Below are positions 38,701-48,600 of a stretch of 64,000 nucleotides of DNA, piece by piece. Under the pieces are notes generated by a model. That model had not been told where the DNA came from and did not search any database. It saw only the letters and a program-made list of their open reading frames with translations. Position 1 is the first letter of the stretch. Each line of letters begins with the position of its first letter. The position numbers and the translations under genes were made by a program. The stretch comes from a virus: positions 1-64,000 of IMG/VR virus record IMGVR_UViG_3300020404_000180; one strand, written 5' to 3'.

Positions 38701-41700
38701 ATGTAATAGCATCAAATGATATTGGGTGATTTGTATTACTACTATCAGACATATCCATACGATATGTGTTACCCCTTACAAAGGTCAAAGCTGGTGCTTC
38801 TTGTGGACCTGATCCTGTGTCTATGAAATATCTGTATGTCTCAACGGGTGCTTGTACTAAACTTCCACTACCACCAGATGTAAAGTTGACTGTCTCACCC
38901 TGTTGGAAAGGTCCGTTTGCTAATGATGAGATAACATAGTATGCAAACTGTCCTGCACTATCGACATAAGATACAGTTGCAGTAGCACCTGATGTTGCAC
39001 CAGTTGCTGTGTCGCCAACTGCAGCAGTTCCAGTTATTCCTCCAGTAGAATCAAATTCTAATAGTCCACGGTTTTGTACCGTTACTGGATATGTTGCTGC
39101 AGGAGAATTTGGGTATATGTCTATTTGTTGATATGTTCCTTCTGTACCACCTGTACCAGCAGTAGTGATTGTTCCAGATAATCCAGCAACTGTTAGAGTT
39201 GCAGTAGCACCCGTTCCTGTTCCGCCATTTAAAGTTACGTTCTGATAAGTTCCAACTGCATATCCAGAACCACCAGATAAAATATTACCACCAAAAGGTA
39301 GGACAGTAATACTTGCCTGTGCTCCAGAACCAGAACCACCATTGATTTGGACTGTTGGTGCGGTTGAATATCCTTCACCACCAGATGTCAATGTAATCTC
39401 TGATACCTGACCTAATTCTGTGTCTAGAGTTGCACTAGCAACTGCAGCGTTAGTATTTGCTCCAACAAAACTTACTTGAGGTGTCTGTGAATATCCATAT
39501 CCTGCACCAGTTAATGTAACACTTGCAACAGCATAAGTCATGTTTGCAACTGTCGCAGCTGCTCCAGAACCATTAGGGTCGTTAGTGTTTGCAGTGATTA
39601 CTAGTGATGGTGTGGTAGAAAATACCGCAGTACCAGTTGTTTGTATTGACCTTACTTCACTACCAAGGTTTACAGTAATTGATGCGTCTGTAATTCCAGC
39701 ACCTGTCTCACTGATTGTAAGAGTTGGTGCAGCACCAGTTACATATCCAGAACCTCTGTTTGTAATAGTGATTGCACTAATGTAACCACTTGTCACTGTT
39801 GCTGTTGCGGTGGCAGTTATACCAACAAGGTTGTGTATTTCATTTGGAGTTGCAGCAGCAGTTAATGATATTGGAGAACCACCAGATGTTGCTGATAACT
39901 GTAAAGTATTATTTGTTGTATCTCTGTTTACAATATAATAAGTGTTACCATTAACAAGACCATTTAAGTCTGAGTTACCATTATTATCGTAAGTACATGC
40001 ATCGCCATTTACAAAATCAGATTGAGTAAATGTGATTGTGTTTGCTGCTGTAGATATAGCAGAGTTAGCATCAAATGCTTTTGCTGGAGGTGCACTTAGA
40101 GTTAAGTTTGGTGAACTGTATCCAGAACCACCACTTACTATAATAAGAGATGCAACTCTTGCACCTGTACCTAAACTAACAATGAAACTTACGTTACCTG
40201 TGACAGGAGTTATGTTAGTTGTGACGTCAGGTGTTTGGATGTATAAACCATTACCTTCATTAGTAACATTAACTACACCAATAGAACCATTAGCTGCTAA
40301 TGTAGCAGTCGCTGTTGCAACTTGGTCTGGGTTTGATAGTAAAGGAGCGTTGTATTGCCCTGCATCGTATGCTGTACCCTCATTAACAATAGTAAGTCCA
40401 GTTGTAAGGTTTAATGCCTTTTTGTTTATCGCAAAGTTTTTGTTGGAGAAAATACCATAAGAGGAGAAACCCGCTTGTGTATACGAACCAACTGTAAATG
40501 CACAAGATGAGTTACCTGTACCTAGAATAGATGCTAGTCTATTAGATGCAAAGTATATGTTCTCAGGTGCAACTACCTGACCATTAAGAGTAATATCCTC
40601 ATCACCAGCTGGGTCAAGGATTATCTTACCAGAAGTAGATGTTAAACTGTTACCAGCAAGACGTAAGTTACCTGTCTCAACGTATGCAGGATATATGTTT
40701 GTAGTACCTGTCTCATCACTTAATGTAATGTTTGCAGCTGACTGAGCTGATGATGTTGCTTGGAATTGAACATTACCAGTTTCTTGGTCTACTGTAAATG
40801 CATCACCTACACGGAAGTCACCGTCTTGGTCTGTAGATGAATATAGAACTTTACCACTATTAAGTTCTTCTACCTCATTTGCTTGTACTGCTAGAGATGG
40901 GTCATTGGTAAAGTCAGGACCTGCTCCAACATAACCAAAGTTATGTGCAGTTAAAATTAGTTTTGTACCAGCACCGTCTGCCTGTACACCTTTATTACCG
41001 TATACACATGCAGATGCAACTGAACGCATCTCTGCACCAAATGCAGAATAATCTGCAGTGGTTACAACAGTAGCAGAGTCACCACCACTAGAACGGATGT
41101 CACTGGTTCCACCAGAACTATCTGTAAAAATTGTAGTAGCATCATTACCACCACCATGTAATAGTAATACAGTAAAGAGGTCTGATGTGAACTCACTAGT
41201 TGTAGGAGTAAAGTTACCAGAGTATGAACCTTGTGCTTTCTTGATTCTTACTTCATCAATATGACCGTTGAATGCTTCAGCAGGAGATGTTGTGTCATAG
41301 TTAGAACCAATGACAACAGGTTTTGTGTCACCGTAATTATTTGTGTCAGTGTAACTAGAACCTAACTCTGTACCATCTAAGAATAATCTTGTAACACCAT
41401 TACTTCTAGAAACAGCAACGTGATACCATGTATTAACAGATAATGTTCCACCATTGATTTGAGATGTATTTCCTACAGCATATCTTAGTGCTGTACCATC
41501 CATGTATACAGTTGGTGCTGTATCGGTAGCAGAAGCGTTTCTAAGGTCGAAGATACGCTGTGTACCTGTCACACTAGCAGGACGTATAAATGCCTCTAAA
41601 GTCCAGTTTGCAGTACCAAATCCAAAGTCTGCATTAGTAGGAACTTGTAAGTTATCCTGAGTACCGTCAAAGATGATAGATGAACCACTAAACTTGCTCT

Positions 41701-43015
41701 GTCCAGTATCAATCTGTGTGTCACCAAATCTACTTAATGTCTTTGCTGGTTTAGTTGTGGATACAAACTCTCCAGTGCCCTTACCTGTAATATAAACGTA
41801 TGTACCATCGTTAGATGCTACAACACCACGACCAACTGCTTTCTTGTAAGTTACGTTGCCCGCTGCAATAGTTCCTGATGAACTATCAGTATATGTAAAT
41901 GTATTATTGTCTACCTTTGTAATCTGATAGAAGTTATCTGTAGCACCACCACTGATATGGTCTGCATAGATGTAATCGTTAGATACTAAACCATGTGCAG
42001 TACGAGTCAGTGTAACTGTTGTTCCTGCTCTTGCATACGTTCCTGACTGGAAACCATCTTCTAACTGATATGTAACTTCATTAGTGGAGAATGTTCCACT
42101 AGTTCCACCTAGTTTTAATCTTGTTTGTCCTGTGCCATATTTACCTGTAGCACCTTGAACTGCCTGTACACCAATAGAAGCAAAGTAGTTGAAGCAGTTT
42201 AACCACTCAACTCTTATACCATTGGTCATGTATAATCCGACACTACCAGGTGTAATAAATGTACACTCGTTGAATAGTACGGATGCGTTTAATGAATTAG
42301 AGTCTACATTGGCACCATCTAGTTTTGCACCTCTACCAGCATCACCCTGCGAGAATCCATAAGGGTCACTACTAGAAACTACACTACCTTTTGTCGAGAC
42401 TGTAACTCTTTCTACATATGGACTTGTAGTAGAGTCCATTGATGAACCAATAACAAAACCGTATCCAGTGTCAGCACCACTAGCATACAAGAAATCCTTT
42501 AATGTAAAATCGGAGACATGGCAATCTCCATTTAATACTATCGCATTATTACTCTGCGTAGCATTGGTTGGTTTTATAATTGTCGAACGTAAATTAGTAC
42601 CACGAACGGTTACACCGTCAGGTATTGTAATTGGAAATACTTCTTGATATTCGCCAGGTGCAATGACTACAGTATCACCAGAACTACACTTAGTAAGTGC
42701 CTTTGTAATCGTTAGAAATGGTGTATCTGGATGTTTACCATTATTACCACCATTACCTAGCAAGTCATTATCTGAACCTACCGTTGCAACATAAAATGTC
42801 TTACCCTGACCATTTGTAATGTCAGCATTAAGCATCGCAGTGGTGATTTCACCAACTGCGGGTTCAGCGTTAGCGACTTCAACAATATTTGAACCGTCTC
42901 TAACATATATTTTTTTGTCTGCGGTATTTACCGCAACTTCTCCATCAAGGAGTGTCGAAGTCGTCGGAGCTGCTGACGCTGTGCTCGACCTCTTCAGTTT
43001 GATTCTCGTTGCCAT
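35735..43015 (-). CDS. Giant fibre protein with beta-helix, LamG-like and cupredoxin-like domains (2426 aa)
   Basis: MATRIKLKRSSTASAAPTTS then LLDGEVAVNTADKKIYVRDG is a common marine-phage fibre start. A beta-helix follows (about 70-290; FYVATVGSDNDLLGNGG, VVIAPGEYQEVFPITIPDG). A LamG/concanavalin-like domain spans about 442-625 (NWTLEAFIRPASVTGTQRIF, NTWYHVAVSRSNGVTRLFLD, HIDEVRIKKAQG), suggesting glycan binding. The middle is full of Gly-Ser-Gly-Tyr repeats (about 40300-39200). Near 38540-38800 is a cupredoxin-like domain with His in SNTNHPISFD and C-x2-H-x3-M in YYTCTSHGQSM. DGDFRVGDAFTVDQETGNVQ is also a standard fibre segment. Its ATG lies 71 bases inside the upstream coiled-coil gene, in another frame. 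Confidence 0.85.
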   Translation of the reverse strand: MATRIKLKRSSTASAAPTTSTLLDGEVAVNTADKKIYVRDGSNIVEVANAEPAVGEITTAMLNADITNGQGKTFYVATVGSDNDLLGNGGNNGKHPDTPFLTITKALTKCSSGDTVVIAPGEYQEVFPITIPDGVTVRGTNLRSTIIKPTNATQSNNAIVLNGDCHVSDFTLKDFLYASGADTGYGFVIGSSMDSTTSPYVERVTVSTKGSVVSSSDPYGFSQGDAGRGAKLDGANVDSNSLNASVLFNECTFITPGSVGLYMTNGIRVEWLNCFNYFASIGVQAVQGATGKYGTGQTRLKLGGTSGTFSTNEVTYQLEDGFQSGTYARAGTTVTLTRTAHGLVSNDYIYADHISGGATDNFYQITKVDNNTFTYTDSSSGTIAAGNVTYKKAVGRGVVASNDGTYVYITGKGTGEFVSTTKPAKTLSRFGDTQIDTGQSKFSGSSIIFDGTQDNLQVPTNADFGFGTANWTLEAFIRPASVTGTQRIFDLRNASATDTAPTVYMDGTALRYAVGNTSQINGGTLSVNTWYHVAVSRSNGVTRLFLDGTELGSSYTDTNNYGDTKPVVIGSNYDTTSPAEAFNGHIDEVRIKKAQGSYSGNFTPTTSEFTSDLFTVLLLHGGGNDATTIFTDSSGGTSDIRSSGGDSATVVTTADYSAFGAEMRSVASACVYGNKGVQADGAGTKLILTAHNFGYVGAGPDFTNDPSLAVQANEVEELNSGKVLYSSTDQDGDFRVGDAFTVDQETGNVQFQATSSAQSAANITLSDETGTTNIYPAYVETGNLRLAGNSLTSTSGKIILDPAGDEDITLNGQVVAPENIYFASNRLASILGTGNSSCAFTVGSYTQAGFSSYGIFSNKNFAINKKALNLTTGLTIVNEGTAYDAGQYNAPLLSNPDQVATATATLAANGSIGVVNVTNEGNGLYIQTPDVTTNITPVTGNVSFIVSLGTGARVASLIIVSGGSGYSSPNLTLSAPPAKAFDANSAISTAANTITFTQSDFVNGDACTYDNNGNSDLNGLVNGNTYYIVNRDTTNNTLQLSATSGGSPISLTAAATPNEIHNLVGITATATATVTSGYISAITITNRGSGYVTGAAPTLTISETGAGITDASITVNLGSEVRSIQTTGTAVFSTTPSLVITANTNDPNGSGAAATVANMTYAVASVTLTGAGYGYSQTPQVSFVGANTNAAVASATLDTELGQVSEITLTSGGEGYSTAPTVQINGGSGSGAQASITVLPFGGNILSGGSGYAVGTYQNVTLNGGTGTGATATLTVAGLSGTITTAGTGGTEGTYQQIDIYPNSPAATYPVTVQNRGLLEFDSTGGITGTAAVGDTATGATSGATATVSYVDSAGQFAYYVISSLANGPFQQGETVNFTSGGSGSLVQAPVETYRYFIDTGSGPQEAPALTFVRGNTYRMDMSDSSNTNHPISFDAITLADTANYAIREYGTPGTAGAFVDFVVLQNAPTSTGTVYYTCTSHGQSMSESSYITITTGAAGVYGVGGQIDVTVGGGGAVTAVAFSTGGQGTGWKAGDVVKVGNSSLIGNTTGFTFTVSANDTSISSVTDIVSSGSGYTVGDVLTVDDADVGSGGGSGFQFTVTKVGYIFSAVLSSGGSAFFQGQDIVFDTTNFNGLGDNGSNFALKANTIDTSEVTTIAADGSLKSAEYGFSETGILTCGSGASTTSTLSNDTLTTGTATLRGDLTGQAGASFSTTLTVGGLTTLNGDLTANGATNFVDNAKVKLQSGTAAAPTLVLASEDTTGFYRSAANEFSFSVAGVQKIRLGAVIDTATPLTVDSLLGATNPYFKVDPATETTVIGTVQSALSINNATEISAVGADQNIDITFTPKGTGNLVLKGGTDILFSVTDGTTEQFSINSLTGDTDIKGNLEVDGALKIQRSTINNSDTGGTSSFGEVVTCTVTGTGSGYTNGSYSSVTSTSNGKGTGATFTVVVSGGAITSVVPTASARGSNYYIGDTITLDSGAIGGGSGNTVTVTDTQGQGLVLKPAGGKSVWVNSTGAFIIPSGTTNQRPSTVDRLAGAIRFNSTQQQFEGYNGNDFVSLGGVRDVDQDTYILTESSPNADEDTFEFFAQGVNCLSLDKDKFTLKNAKQFDVPGTAIFNGTAAGNPFSVTFQGANIASFRSKKDFEVANGLRLRGVPTQGTIATIGTETSSTGAYGVSQTYNGVVSTGQFEGTGATFNVTTNGSGNIDQINIATGGSNYETGEIITIGGDLLGGATPANDVTFPVTALSSTKSPFARLDVIQQDYVTQLDSKPFVSLDANGAQAAWKINRGWNGGTESYLTVFDSTADFVELDDCRVEGGQLTSFTANTAITQFNKTTFKGAKTLVTIESNDGKVHMLEITSICAAAGTTAHATVTNSVTSDNDLVDASIAVAGTNVNITLTKSSAATSSTSFTGRFTTTKVKV

Positions 43016-43160
43016 CTAAAGCAGTCTCATTAGGATTTTGTTCGGTTATAGTATTTAACTGTGCTTGCAAATCAGCGATTTGAGCTTCCAGCATCACATT
43101 TGTTAAAGTCAGGTCAGAGATTTTTTTCTGTAATGTGTTAATAACAATTTGTACGTTCAT
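42945..43160 (-). CDS. Coiled-coil protein overlapping the 2426-aa fibre gene (71 aa)
   Basis: NVQIVINTLQKKISDLTLTN then VMLEAQIADLQAQLN is a clear two-to-three-heptad coiled coil that I recognise as a recurrent small protein beside fibre genes in marine T4-like phages. Its acidic tail (NQTEEVEHSVSSSDDFDTP) is encoded within the first 71 bases of the 2426-aa gene in another frame. Both frames look real. A fibre trimerisation or assembly partner is inferred. Confidence 0.78.
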   Translation of the reverse strand: MNVQIVINTLQKKISDLTLTNVMLEAQIADLQAQLNTITEQNPNETALDGNENQTEEVEHSVSSSDDFDTP

Positions 43161-43173
43161 GTTTAATTAAGGA

Positions 43174-44850
43174 TCAAAATGTTCCACCATCGAGGGTATT
43201 ACTCCATACAGGTACGCCAGCCGCTGTGACTGTTAATACTTGGAATGAAGTTGTAGCATCATCGCCTGTGCCAGGTGATGCCATGTTAGCAGCAGAGGTT
43301 ACTTGTAATGCACCAGCGTTGTTTCCGTATACAATACCGTTTTGTACAAATTGACTTGCACCTGTACCACCGAATTGTACTTCTAAGTCAGTATCTAACT
43401 CAAGGTCACCTAGTACAACTGTACCACGGTTACCATTTACTCCGAAAACTGTTCCTGTATCGGTTGCATCTTCAATGAATGTCCATGCACCGTTACCATC
43501 TGCACCTCCAGTTCTATCATAACCGAAGAATCCAAATTTAGCAGCAGCACCAGTGTAGTAGTGAACTTTAACACCACGGTCAAGTGCGTCGTTGCTTGAT
43601 CTTGTTACGGTTAATTGAGTACCAGATGCAATGATTGCATTAGTTGCTTGTGATAATGTAAGTGTCTTAGTACCAGTGTTGATACTTGAAATTGTTGTGC
43701 CACCAGCGATTCCAGATGCAGCAGTGATTGCGTCTCCTGCAGCAATTCCTGTAACCTTGTCAACAACGATTGTAGTTGAACCACTAGAAGTAGAACCATC
43801 AGATGATAATACTGTTGTTGGGTCTCCTAATTCGATTGTTGGGTCGTTAACAGACATTGATGCACTGTTAACAGTTGTGGTTGTACCATCAATTTGTAGA
43901 TCACCTTTAATAATAACTAGACCTTCTGCGTCTCCCCCAGCTGGAAATGGGTCAATAATCATCTCTGTACCAGAGGTAGTAGAGATTACATTACCGTCCA
44001 GTTTCAAACTGTCGATTGTGAATTGTCCTGTTTGAGCAATATCAGCATTGATATTGGTCGTTCCGTTGAATGTGACGCCATTAGAAAATACAGTGGTAGA
44101 GTTAACAGTCAGACTGTCGCCACCCGCATCACCAACTGTAGCATCTCCTTCAACGAGAAGAGACCCAACAGAAGCTTTGCCAGCGATACCCGCTCCACCA
44201 ACGACTTGTAATGCCCCAGATGTGCTATTTGTTGAAGCAGTAGTATCGGAAATTTTAATGGAAACTCCATTATCGTACTCCCAATCTGCTCCATCTACTC
44301 TTACTTTGTCTAGAGTAGTTTCATCATAACGAATGCCACCGTCTTTATTAGTACCGAAGTACAAACGCATGTCATCTTGGATACGTAAATCAGGAGAACC
44401 AGCTGCTCTCTTGATGTCCAATGCTGCATCACCGTCTGTAAAGACTAGTTCTACATCACCAGTTGTACCAAACTCAAGTTCTTGCCCGTCTTCTATGACG
44501 AGTTTTCCAGTGCCATTGGCACGGAAGATCAAGTCTGCGTCAGTGGTCGAGGTTGTTATGACATTTGCATTAAGAGTAATGTCGTCAACGTTCCACTGAT
44601 CTATTTTTGAATTACTGTCAACTATGACAGATGAGTCAGCTGTAAGTGTCCCATGAACATGGTCTAGCATGTCCATAAAATATCTACCACCTACAACCTG
44701 TGCAGCACCGTTATTGTCCCCTATGAACAAACGGTCACCACTATTTGCTTGCGTTCCGTTCGCACCAGTCGTAATGGCTAATTCACCAAAGGTAATTGTG
44801 CCTGGTGCAACAGAACCCGTACTCCTTTTAATTAGGATATTTGATGCCAT
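43174..44850 (-). CDS. Fibre-like structural protein (558 aa)
   Basis: The start MASNILIKRSTGSVAPGTIT and FGELAITTGANGTQANSGDR are N-terminal fibre motifs, followed by VVGGRYFMDMLDHVHGTLTA and many short repeats such as GALQVVGGAGIAGKASVGSL, typical of phage fibre and hyaluronidase-like shafts. Later DGTTTTVNSASMSVNDPTIE continues the pattern. The C-terminus (VLTVTAAGVPVWSNTLDGGTF) ends a beta-structured tail. Its ATG overlaps the 73-aa gene stop by one base (TAATG). Probably a short fibre or collar-like component; no catalytic motif is visible. Confidence 0.8.
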   Translation of the reverse strand: MASNILIKRSTGSVAPGTITFGELAITTGANGTQANSGDRLFIGDNNGAAQVVGGRYFMDMLDHVHGTLTADSSVIVDSNSKIDQWNVDDITLNANVITTSTTDADLIFRANGTGKLVIEDGQELEFGTTGDVELVFTDGDAALDIKRAAGSPDLRIQDDMRLYFGTNKDGGIRYDETTLDKVRVDGADWEYDNGVSIKISDTTASTNSTSGALQVVGGAGIAGKASVGSLLVEGDATVGDAGGDSLTVNSTTVFSNGVTFNGTTNINADIAQTGQFTIDSLKLDGNVISTTSGTEMIIDPFPAGGDAEGLVIIKGDLQIDGTTTTVNSASMSVNDPTIELGDPTTVLSSDGSTSSGSTTIVVDKVTGIAAGDAITAASGIAGGTTISSINTGTKTLTLSQATNAIIASGTQLTVTRSSNDALDRGVKVHYYTGAAAKFGFFGYDRTGGADGNGAWTFIEDATDTGTVFGVNGNRGTVVLGDLELDTDLEVQFGGTGASQFVQNGIVYGNNAGALQVTSAANMASPGTGDDATTSFQVLTVTAAGVPVWSNTLDGGTF

Positions 44851-45071
44851 TAGAAGCTACCTCCATTAATTGTTACGTTGCTCAAAACGTTTGTTGCTAC
44901 AAATTTTGTATTAGTCCCGTCATATACAAGAATAGATCCATTCGCTAATCCACCTTGCGATGTATCCGTCAAATCTACGTCTGACAGACCTCCTAGTGAA
45001 CCACCACCGCCACCAGCAGCGACACGTGTAACTTTTGGAACCGATTGATCCCCGAATCTTAACCTTGCCAT
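44850..45071 (-). CDS. Small fibre-associated protein (73 aa)
   Basis: The protein MARLRFGDQSVPKVTRVAAG runs into a poly-Gly hinge and then GLSDVDLTDTSQGGLANGSI and LVYDGTNTKFVAT, a motif found in many phage fibre N-termini. TAATG junctions join it to both neighbours (112-aa gene upstream, 558-aa gene downstream), which implies coupled translation. It could be a connector or a detached N-terminal fibre segment. Confidence 0.78.
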   Translation of the reverse strand: MARLRFGDQSVPKVTRVAAGGGGGSLGGLSDVDLTDTSQGGLANGSILVYDGTNTKFVATNVLSNVTINGGSF

Positions 45072-45409
45072 TAGAGTGTTACTCCTTCAAGTACGCTTAC
45101 AGAACCTTCTAATACTCTGGTTTTTTGACCAGTAGTAGAAGTAATAACGACATCATATACATATCTCCCTGCCTTCATTGCAGTCGTAACAGAGTTACCA
45201 AGAGATAATTGGATTTGTCCAGAAGTAGCTGGTGACAATATTGCACCTGTTACTGTTGTGGACGTACTACTTGTGTAGTGTTTTTTTATCTTACATGCAA
45301 CTGTGTAACCAGACAGGTCAAACAACGTACCGTTATCATTCTCGATTGTGAAATCGGTAACAAAATCAGCACCCTGATAAATTATTAAATTTGATATAGC
45401 AGATGCCAT
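45071..45409 (-). CDS. Ig-like small tail protein (112 aa)
   Basis: The layout IYQGADFVTDFTIENDNGTL, FDLSGYTVACKIKKHY and a closing GRYVYDVVITSTTGQKTRVL is a familiar beta-sandwich domain of phage tail and baseplate proteins (BppU-N-like text). It is probably structural and adjoins fibre genes. The start ATG at 45409 follows a CTAAATA motif by 22 bases, and its stop overlaps the next start in TAATG. Confidence 0.8.
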   Translation of the reverse strand: MASAISNLIIYQGADFVTDFTIENDNGTLFDLSGYTVACKIKKHYTSSTSTTVTGAILSPATSGQIQLSLGNSVTTAMKAGRYVYDVVITSTTGQKTRVLEGSVSVLEGVTL

Positions 45410-45430
45410 AAGACAATAGTATTCCTATAT

Positions 45431-45452
45431 TATTTAGCTTAGGATTATTTAT
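45431..45452 (-). promoter_or_regulatory. Two adjacent candidate late promoter motifs (CTAAATA 45431-45437; ATAAATA 45446-45452)
   Basis: Both are on the minus strand before the 112-aa gene, 22 and 37 bases from its ATG. The second overlaps the stop of the 70-aa gene (45445-45447). Confidence 0.5.
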
Positions 45453-45657
45453 GGTCTTTGGACACTAACCCCCTTACTATTTCTTTAAGTTCATCAAGTT
45501 CTGCTTTCACTTCTTCTAACTCTCTATCCTTCTTCTTTGCAGCAGCACGTGCTTTCTTATACGCCTCATACCCAGTAGAGTCCGTATTCACTATCGCATT
45601 AGACTTTGGGTCTCTACCTAGAGTAGTATGACCCTCTACAGGAATTAACTCCGTCAT
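45445..45657 (-). CDS. Small coiled-coil protein after the DUF4815-like giant (70 aa)
   Basis: MTELIPVEGHTTLGRDPKSN and AIVNTDSTGYEAYKKARAAA lead into a coiled coil (KKKDRELEEVKAELDELKEI). I recognise this short family from T4-like marine phages, always near baseplate and fibre genes; function unknown. Its ATG overlaps the 2226-aa gene stop in ATGA, so it is probably translationally coupled to it. Confidence 0.82.
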   Translation of the reverse strand: MTELIPVEGHTTLGRDPKSNAIVNTDSTGYEAYKKARAAAKKKDRELEEVKAELDELKEIVRGLVSKDHK

Positions 45658-48600
45658 GCTAGAGCAATTCCTCTAAAGTCTCTAACTCTAGGTATGTATG
45701 GTTGGTCATAACCGAGTAGACTGATTTTAATTTGGAATCCATCAAACTCATCTGTATCCTCTACGGTATACTCATAATCTGTAAATGTTTCCAAATCATT
45801 CTGTGGAATTAATCTTCCGATGTCTGGTACACCTGTACTATTAAAGTATCTAAATTCTAGTTCATCTAGGTTTCCAGCAAAACCAACAGGAACCAACTTA
45901 AACATCACGACAATCTTAGACTGTTCAAAGGTATTTGCAGCAAGCATAACCTTAAGTCCAGTAGCACTCTTCTCTAGTTGTGCAACCTTAGTGATGTAGT
46001 TACCCGCACACTCTCCACCGATACCAGCAGTAGGTTCGATGTTGTTGTATTGGTTAGCATGTGTAATGATTGAACATCTAGTCAAATCAATTACAGGTGA
46101 TAAGTGTGATACCTCAGATGAGAGGTTCAACTCCATAGTAAATGACTTGGTGCTGTTCATTCTGTTGATTTCATTCAATTCATTGGCAATCACCTTAGTA
46201 TTAGTGAAGTAGTTCTCTTCTCCAATAGTGATGTCCTCATATATTGTATCTTTAATGAATGATGTCTCTGCAGTCGTTCCAGCAGGGAAAGGTCCGCAAG
46301 AGGTTCCAGATGTTCCTAGTGCTCTAGCAACCATGCTAGTTCTAGGTTCTAGTTGACTCTGTATCTGTGGTGTAAGAGCATCCCATGGAACGTTCTGTGA
46401 TACAACCACGTTTGTACCACCACCAGTAATACCAGATGTGGCAGTCTTATTTGTAATCTTAAGATTATAACTATGAGGACTGTTGAGTGATATAAGTCCA
46501 CCAGTTGTAGAATTATGAGTCGTATTGATTAATGTAAGAGGTATGCCATCAAAGTTATAGCATTCTACTACTGCGTTGTTTGCATGTGCAAATCCAGTAC
46601 CAGAACCTGATGTACCATTGTGGTTTCTACCAGATGAGTTGATTGTGATAACGTTACCACTAATACCTTCGTATGCAATTATCTCATCGCCACTACCGTC
46701 TTCTTGTGTACCACGTATTCTGATGAATCCTAAGTTAGATGAACTAACAGCAGAACCACCGATTGTTGTATGGAACTGAGAAGCATCTGTGACAGTCAAT
46801 GATGTAGATGTAGTATCAAATCCACCACCCATGTTTATTGTGGTGTCTGCTACCTCAGAGATAACTCCTGACATCTTGACATAGTTTAGTCCAGACTGCA
46901 TACCATGATTACTATGGAATACTCTAATTTCATCACTACCTGAAGTTGTCCTTAGTGTATTAGGTGCAAGGTTCAGGAATCCACCATTTTGCTCACCAAG
47001 TTGTGCGTTCTCTAGCATAAGTCTACTAGGTGCTGCTGTCGTTGGTAGTGTAAAGTCTGCTCTGTAAATCTTGAACATCAAGTCTTCATACTGTGATGGT
47101 GTCCAAGTAGATGCGTTCTGTGACTTGAATAGTACACCGATGTATGGTTGCTCAGAAATTTTCTCTCCCTGATGTGCTGCATCAATAGCATCCTTACCTA
47201 GTAATGATATGAATACCTTATACTGATTAGAGTCTGATGTTAATATCATCGCATGCTCTGTTCTGTATGGTATGAATACAGGTGCTTTAAATGTGAACGT
47301 TGTGGGTTTGGACGCATCTGATGATGTGAATACGTCTGCTGCCTGTTTAACTACCTTAGAGAAAGGTAGAATTGTTTGTGTAGGTGTACCGTTTTCTACA
47401 GTTCTGATGTCTAGTGCTACAGGAATCTCTTCATCCTTAGTAAAGAAGAATAGGTCAATCTTAGTTAAGAATACACCACCTTCTAGAGAAGAATCTTCGA
47501 TAAGGAAGGTTTGTGCTAATGGGTCACAGTATCTTGTTTCATTTACTGATGTAGATGATACATTGACTAATGTTCTTGCATCAAACTGGTCTTCCGATGT
47601 AACTCTTGCATTTCTTACAGAGATGATTGTCTCTTGAGTTGTCTGTAAAAGACCTGATGATACAAATTCTGCTTCACCATTACTATCTGATACACCAACA
47701 GTTCTGTTATTGGTTTCTGAATCAGTTAGTCTGAATAGTTTTGTACCTGTCTTAAATTTAAGATTACCAGCAGTGTTAGGTGCATCTATAAAGAATGAAC
47801 CTCTAAGATTACCTTGCTTGTCAGTAATCATATCTTTGTTAGATACTTTTGCTACTGCACCACTAGTTTCTCCTACTAAGTAGTCGTTTAATTTGGGAGA
47901 ACCATAGTAACTACCTTTAACTTGGTCTGCAAGTGACTTAGTATCAATGTTGATAAACCCTAGGTTAGATGTATAGTCATTTGTAGCACTAATATCTGTA
48001 CCATCAAGAGGGTTGATTTGCATGTTCTCATTAGGTGCTGCAACTCTTGCTTTGAATCTAAACTTACCGTTGCTCTTCTTGACATGTACAGTCTCACCAA
48101 TCTGGAAAGGTATACTGTTTGTTTGTGCATCACTAGATGGGTCTTTAATCAATCCCATTATCTTAGGAGTGATAAGTTTCTTAGGTAATGCGATACCATC
48201 AAAGAAAGCAAAGAATTTTGTTCTTGGTTTTAGTTTCTGACAAGTAAACTCAATATTTCTAGAACGCATAAATTGGATATGCTCTACAGATACAACTCTA
48301 CTTCCTAGTGACTGCTGTTCAATAACAGGAGTAACTCTGTACCTTATACCTGTCCTTGTTTGCTTTGTAGTAGTTGTTGTAGTAGTGGTAATAGTTCTGT
48401 CACGTCTGTTTCTTCTCTTACCATGTCTTCTCCATGCACCAACTTGTCTTGTGGTGTTTGAACCAGTCCATGTTGTCTTCCATGAGTTCCACTGTATAGG
48501 TGAGAATCCATTTTGGTCTGCATTGTATTCTCTAACTGTAGTTAAGAAGTTACCTTCTACAACAGGACCTTGAAGAGGATTGAGTGATGTTGTATCAATC

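Noticed and set aside
48361-48400. Simple-sequence tract suggesting a phase-variable microsatellite
   Set aside because: The Thr tract uses mixed codons and is not a uniform repeat likely to slip.
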